This document shows positions 62,286 through 64,000 of a stretch of DNA of 64,000 bases, in pieces; the stretch's first letter is position 1, and the number at the start of each line of letters is the position of its first letter. A model generated the notes under the pieces. It saw only the letters and a program-made list of their open reading frames with translations. It searched no databases and had not been told where the DNA came from. The translations under genes were made by a program, and so were the position numbers. Origin of the DNA: Giardia muris (taxonomy: Eukaryota; Fornicata; Diplomonadida; Hexamitidae); contig CM016926.1 of the NCBI GenBank assembly GCA_006247105.1, positions 1,488,001-1,552,000 on the forward strand, written 5' to 3'.

Positions 62286-64000
62286 ATGCATCATAGTACT
62301 CCAGTCCCAACGTTTGCTAATAAGCCCGGTGCCGTGCCTCGCCGTAATGACTTCCGGAATCCGGGGCCTCGTGTGAAACAGGCTTTGCCCCCGATCGTCA
62401 ACGGCTCCCAAGGGCGTGAGAGCGTCATGTCCATCCTCCCTTCGACTCAGCAACTGACGGCCACGATCAACTCGCAGGACCTCTTCGATGAGTCGTCACA
62501 AATCGCTCAGGTCTATTCGACAGAACTTAGGGCAATCGAGGCTCGTCTCAACGAACGTATTGGTGACCGTGATGATTCCGTACAGCTTGCGATTCGCGCC
62601 GCTGATAACGACACACGTAAGGCGTTAGAGGCTGCTCAATTCTTTCGTGAGCAGGCCGCGGTGGCGAAACAGGAGAGCGAGATGTTGACGCGGCGAGCAA
62701 CCTCACTTGAGGGTGATAACTCCTCTCTTTCAAAGCGGATCGAGGTTCTGAATAACGAGCTGAGTAACATCGTCCTCTTCTTCTACTCGGACGCCGCGAC
62801 GAAGACCATCGACCCTGAGATGCTAGCTTCTCAATATATCCGAATCCGCTCGTTGATCGCCGATTGTAACCACATCTCGGCGGAGATCGGGTTCCCCTCG
62901 ACCTCCATTCCGGATATCATCGAGTCGATAGATCAGCAAGCGATCCTTGCCACCAAGGGGGACGAGCTCATGGTTGATGGGATTCCGCGTTCGGTGCAAT
63001 CCGTCGCCCTCTCGCTGACCTTAGCGGAGTGCCAGGTTCTCAAGTCTCTCACGTTCCTTCAGAAGCATCTCATCTCAGAAAGTCAAAAGGCTTTAGCCCA
63101 GGAGGCCATCAGTACACATACGCAGATGTCAACCGACGAGGGCGAGAAGCGCTCGGGAATGGACGACGTGATTCGTCAGGCCATGCAGGTCACTCCCGGG
63201 TTGACCCCGGCCCAATCAAGCAATCCCAATGATGTCTTCCGTCATGAGTTCCAGGGGTCTGGCGTCTCAGTAGCAAAGGCTCTCGTTGAACTTCGACATA
63301 AGACCGCCTCGGTCCTGTTACGTGAGACTCGCTTTGAACAGGATGCACTTCTCAAACGTGATGGGATGGATAATGGGACTCTACGTACCCTTGTCGCAGC
63401 TTTACAGAACGAACTCCATTTCACTAGGTCGGCTCTTGACGCTGCTAAAAACCTCGGGATCTCATCAGACATACTTCCTCAGACAGAGAACTCTCCAACA
63501 GGAGCCACACCAAGCTTCTCCCCTGCCGAGATTATGTCCTTAGCGGAATCCGCCTTGACTAGTGCCGTTGACCTTGATCTTCTTCCGTTGAAGCTGGCCT
63601 CTCGCATTGATAAGCTTGTTGAAGATGCTCTTGTAGCTAATTCCGATTACGAAAAGGCAAAGGAATCATACATGAGTCCGAACGTGGAAGATCGCGTTTC
63701 GGTCTCCGAGATGCAGCGACTCATCACTCTTAGAGAGAAAGCATTGGCGGAGCTTGAGACCACGGCCCAAGGCTTTATTGAGGAGGTGACAAAAGCCCCA
63801 TTGAGCACCAACTTTGACAAGGATGATCTACGCTTTGAGATGGGCGACTCGGTCGCCCATGAGAAGACAGCCTCCTTGCTCTCCTTCGCAAAAGATGCAG
63901 CCGCTTTACAGACGAAGCTACTTGAGCGTTTGGACCAGGAGCATGACAACTTCCATTCGGACCTACAAGGGATTACACGCTCCCTTCAAGAGGATCAACG
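62286..64000 (+). CDS. coiled-coil protein, 3' end outside the window
   Basis: An open frame of 571 codons from the ATG at 62286 to the window edge with no stop. The protein starts MHHSTPVPTFANKPGAVPRR, a disordered basic segment, and then runs as helices with heptads (AQVYSTELRAIEARLNERI, LSKRIEVLNNELSNIVLFF, LVAALQNELHFTRSALDAAK). It has no recognisable domain in the visible part. The ATG follows GCCCAAAAG, 24 bp from the H3-variant start. Long coiled-coil proteins in Giardia are often cytoskeletal, but I assign no function. The several short minus-strand frames here are shadows of it. Confidence 0.85.
   Translation, partial: MHHSTPVPTFANKPGAVPRRNDFRNPGPRVKQALPPIVNGSQGRESVMSILPSTQQLTATINSQDLFDESSQIAQVYSTELRAIEARLNERIGDRDDSVQLAIRAADNDTRKALEAAQFFREQAAVAKQESEMLTRRATSLEGDNSSLSKRIEVLNNELSNIVLFFYSDAATKTIDPEMLASQYIRIRSLIADCNHISAEIGFPSTSIPDIIESIDQQAILATKGDELMVDGIPRSVQSVALSLTLAECQVLKSLTFLQKHLISESQKALAQEAISTHTQMSTDEGEKRSGMDDVIRQAMQVTPGLTPAQSSNPNDVFRHEFQGSGVSVAKALVELRHKTASVLLRETRFEQDALLKRDGMDNGTLRTLVAALQNELHFTRSALDAAKNLGISSDILPQTENSPTGATPSFSPAEIMSLAESALTSAVDLDLLPLKLASRIDKLVEDALVANSDYEKAKESYMSPNVEDRVSVSEMQRLITLREKALAELETTAQGFIEEVTKAPLSTNFDKDDLRFEMGDSVAHEKTASLLSFAKDAAALQTKLLERLDQEHDNFHSDLQGITRSLQEDQ

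Noticed and set aside
61816..62376. 186-codon plus frame opposite the H3 variant
   Set aside because: The minus strand encodes the histone fold; the plus frame is Ser/Arg-rich shadow with no domain.

Overview
The window reads as a very compact protist genome. It has intronless genes on both strands, gaps often only 7-50 bp, standard stop codons (TAA, TAG and TGA all used), short A/T-rich initiator tracts directly before most ATGs, and several AGTGAAC polyadenylation-type signals at or on stop codons. Three ankyrin-repeat proteins of the Protein 21.1 type, one fused to a RING finger, together with a flagellar gene set point to Giardia. The slightly GC-rich composition suits G. muris better than G. 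intestinalis, but the species is an inference. I see no bacterial, viral or CRISPR features, and no tRNA or rRNA gene that I can defend.

Layout. 1-12 kb: glycogen debranching enzyme, a possible OB-fold (POT1-like) protein, the axonemal ruler protein CCDC39, an ankyrin protein and a small unknown. 12-25 kb: exportin-1, the SSU-processome protein UTP21, two small unknowns (one Pro/Gly/Gln-rich) and two tandem large helical proteins that look like SAPS (PP6 regulatory) paralogues. 24.8-26.4 kb: a broken copy of an MFS transporter. 26.6-37 kb: TRAPP subunit Trs23, a Myb/SANT protein, ceramide synthase, a zinc-finger protein, a multi-RRM protein, a divergent pair of small genes, a RING protein, prolidase and a Pumilio protein. 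37-46 kb: a very large Sec7 Arf-GEF, a coiled-coil protein, NOT4 and an ankyrin protein. 46-55 kb: radial spoke protein 4/6, TRMT2-type tRNA methyltransferase, enkurin, a small coiled coil and importin-beta. 55-64 kb: the intact MFS transporter, NOP56, a FAM228-like flagellar protein, an ankyrin-RING protein, a divergent histone H3 (cenH3 candidate) and a coiled-coil gene running off the right end.

The genes do not form operons. Themes are nucleocytoplasmic transport (exportin-1, importin-beta), rRNA processing (UTP21, NOP56), mRNA fate (NOT4, Pumilio, RRM proteins), secretory traffic (Sec7, TRAPP) and the axoneme (CCDC39, RSPH4/6, enkurin, FAM228-like). The most notable observations are a 1,568-bp inverted repeat (two differences seen) formed by the intact and the truncated MFS genes, five divergent gene pairs whose start codons lie only 7 to 31 bp apart, convergent genes that share their stop codons, and the H3 variant. 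Start codons were moved downstream in many genes to the ATG that follows the A-rich initiator; each such choice is stated.
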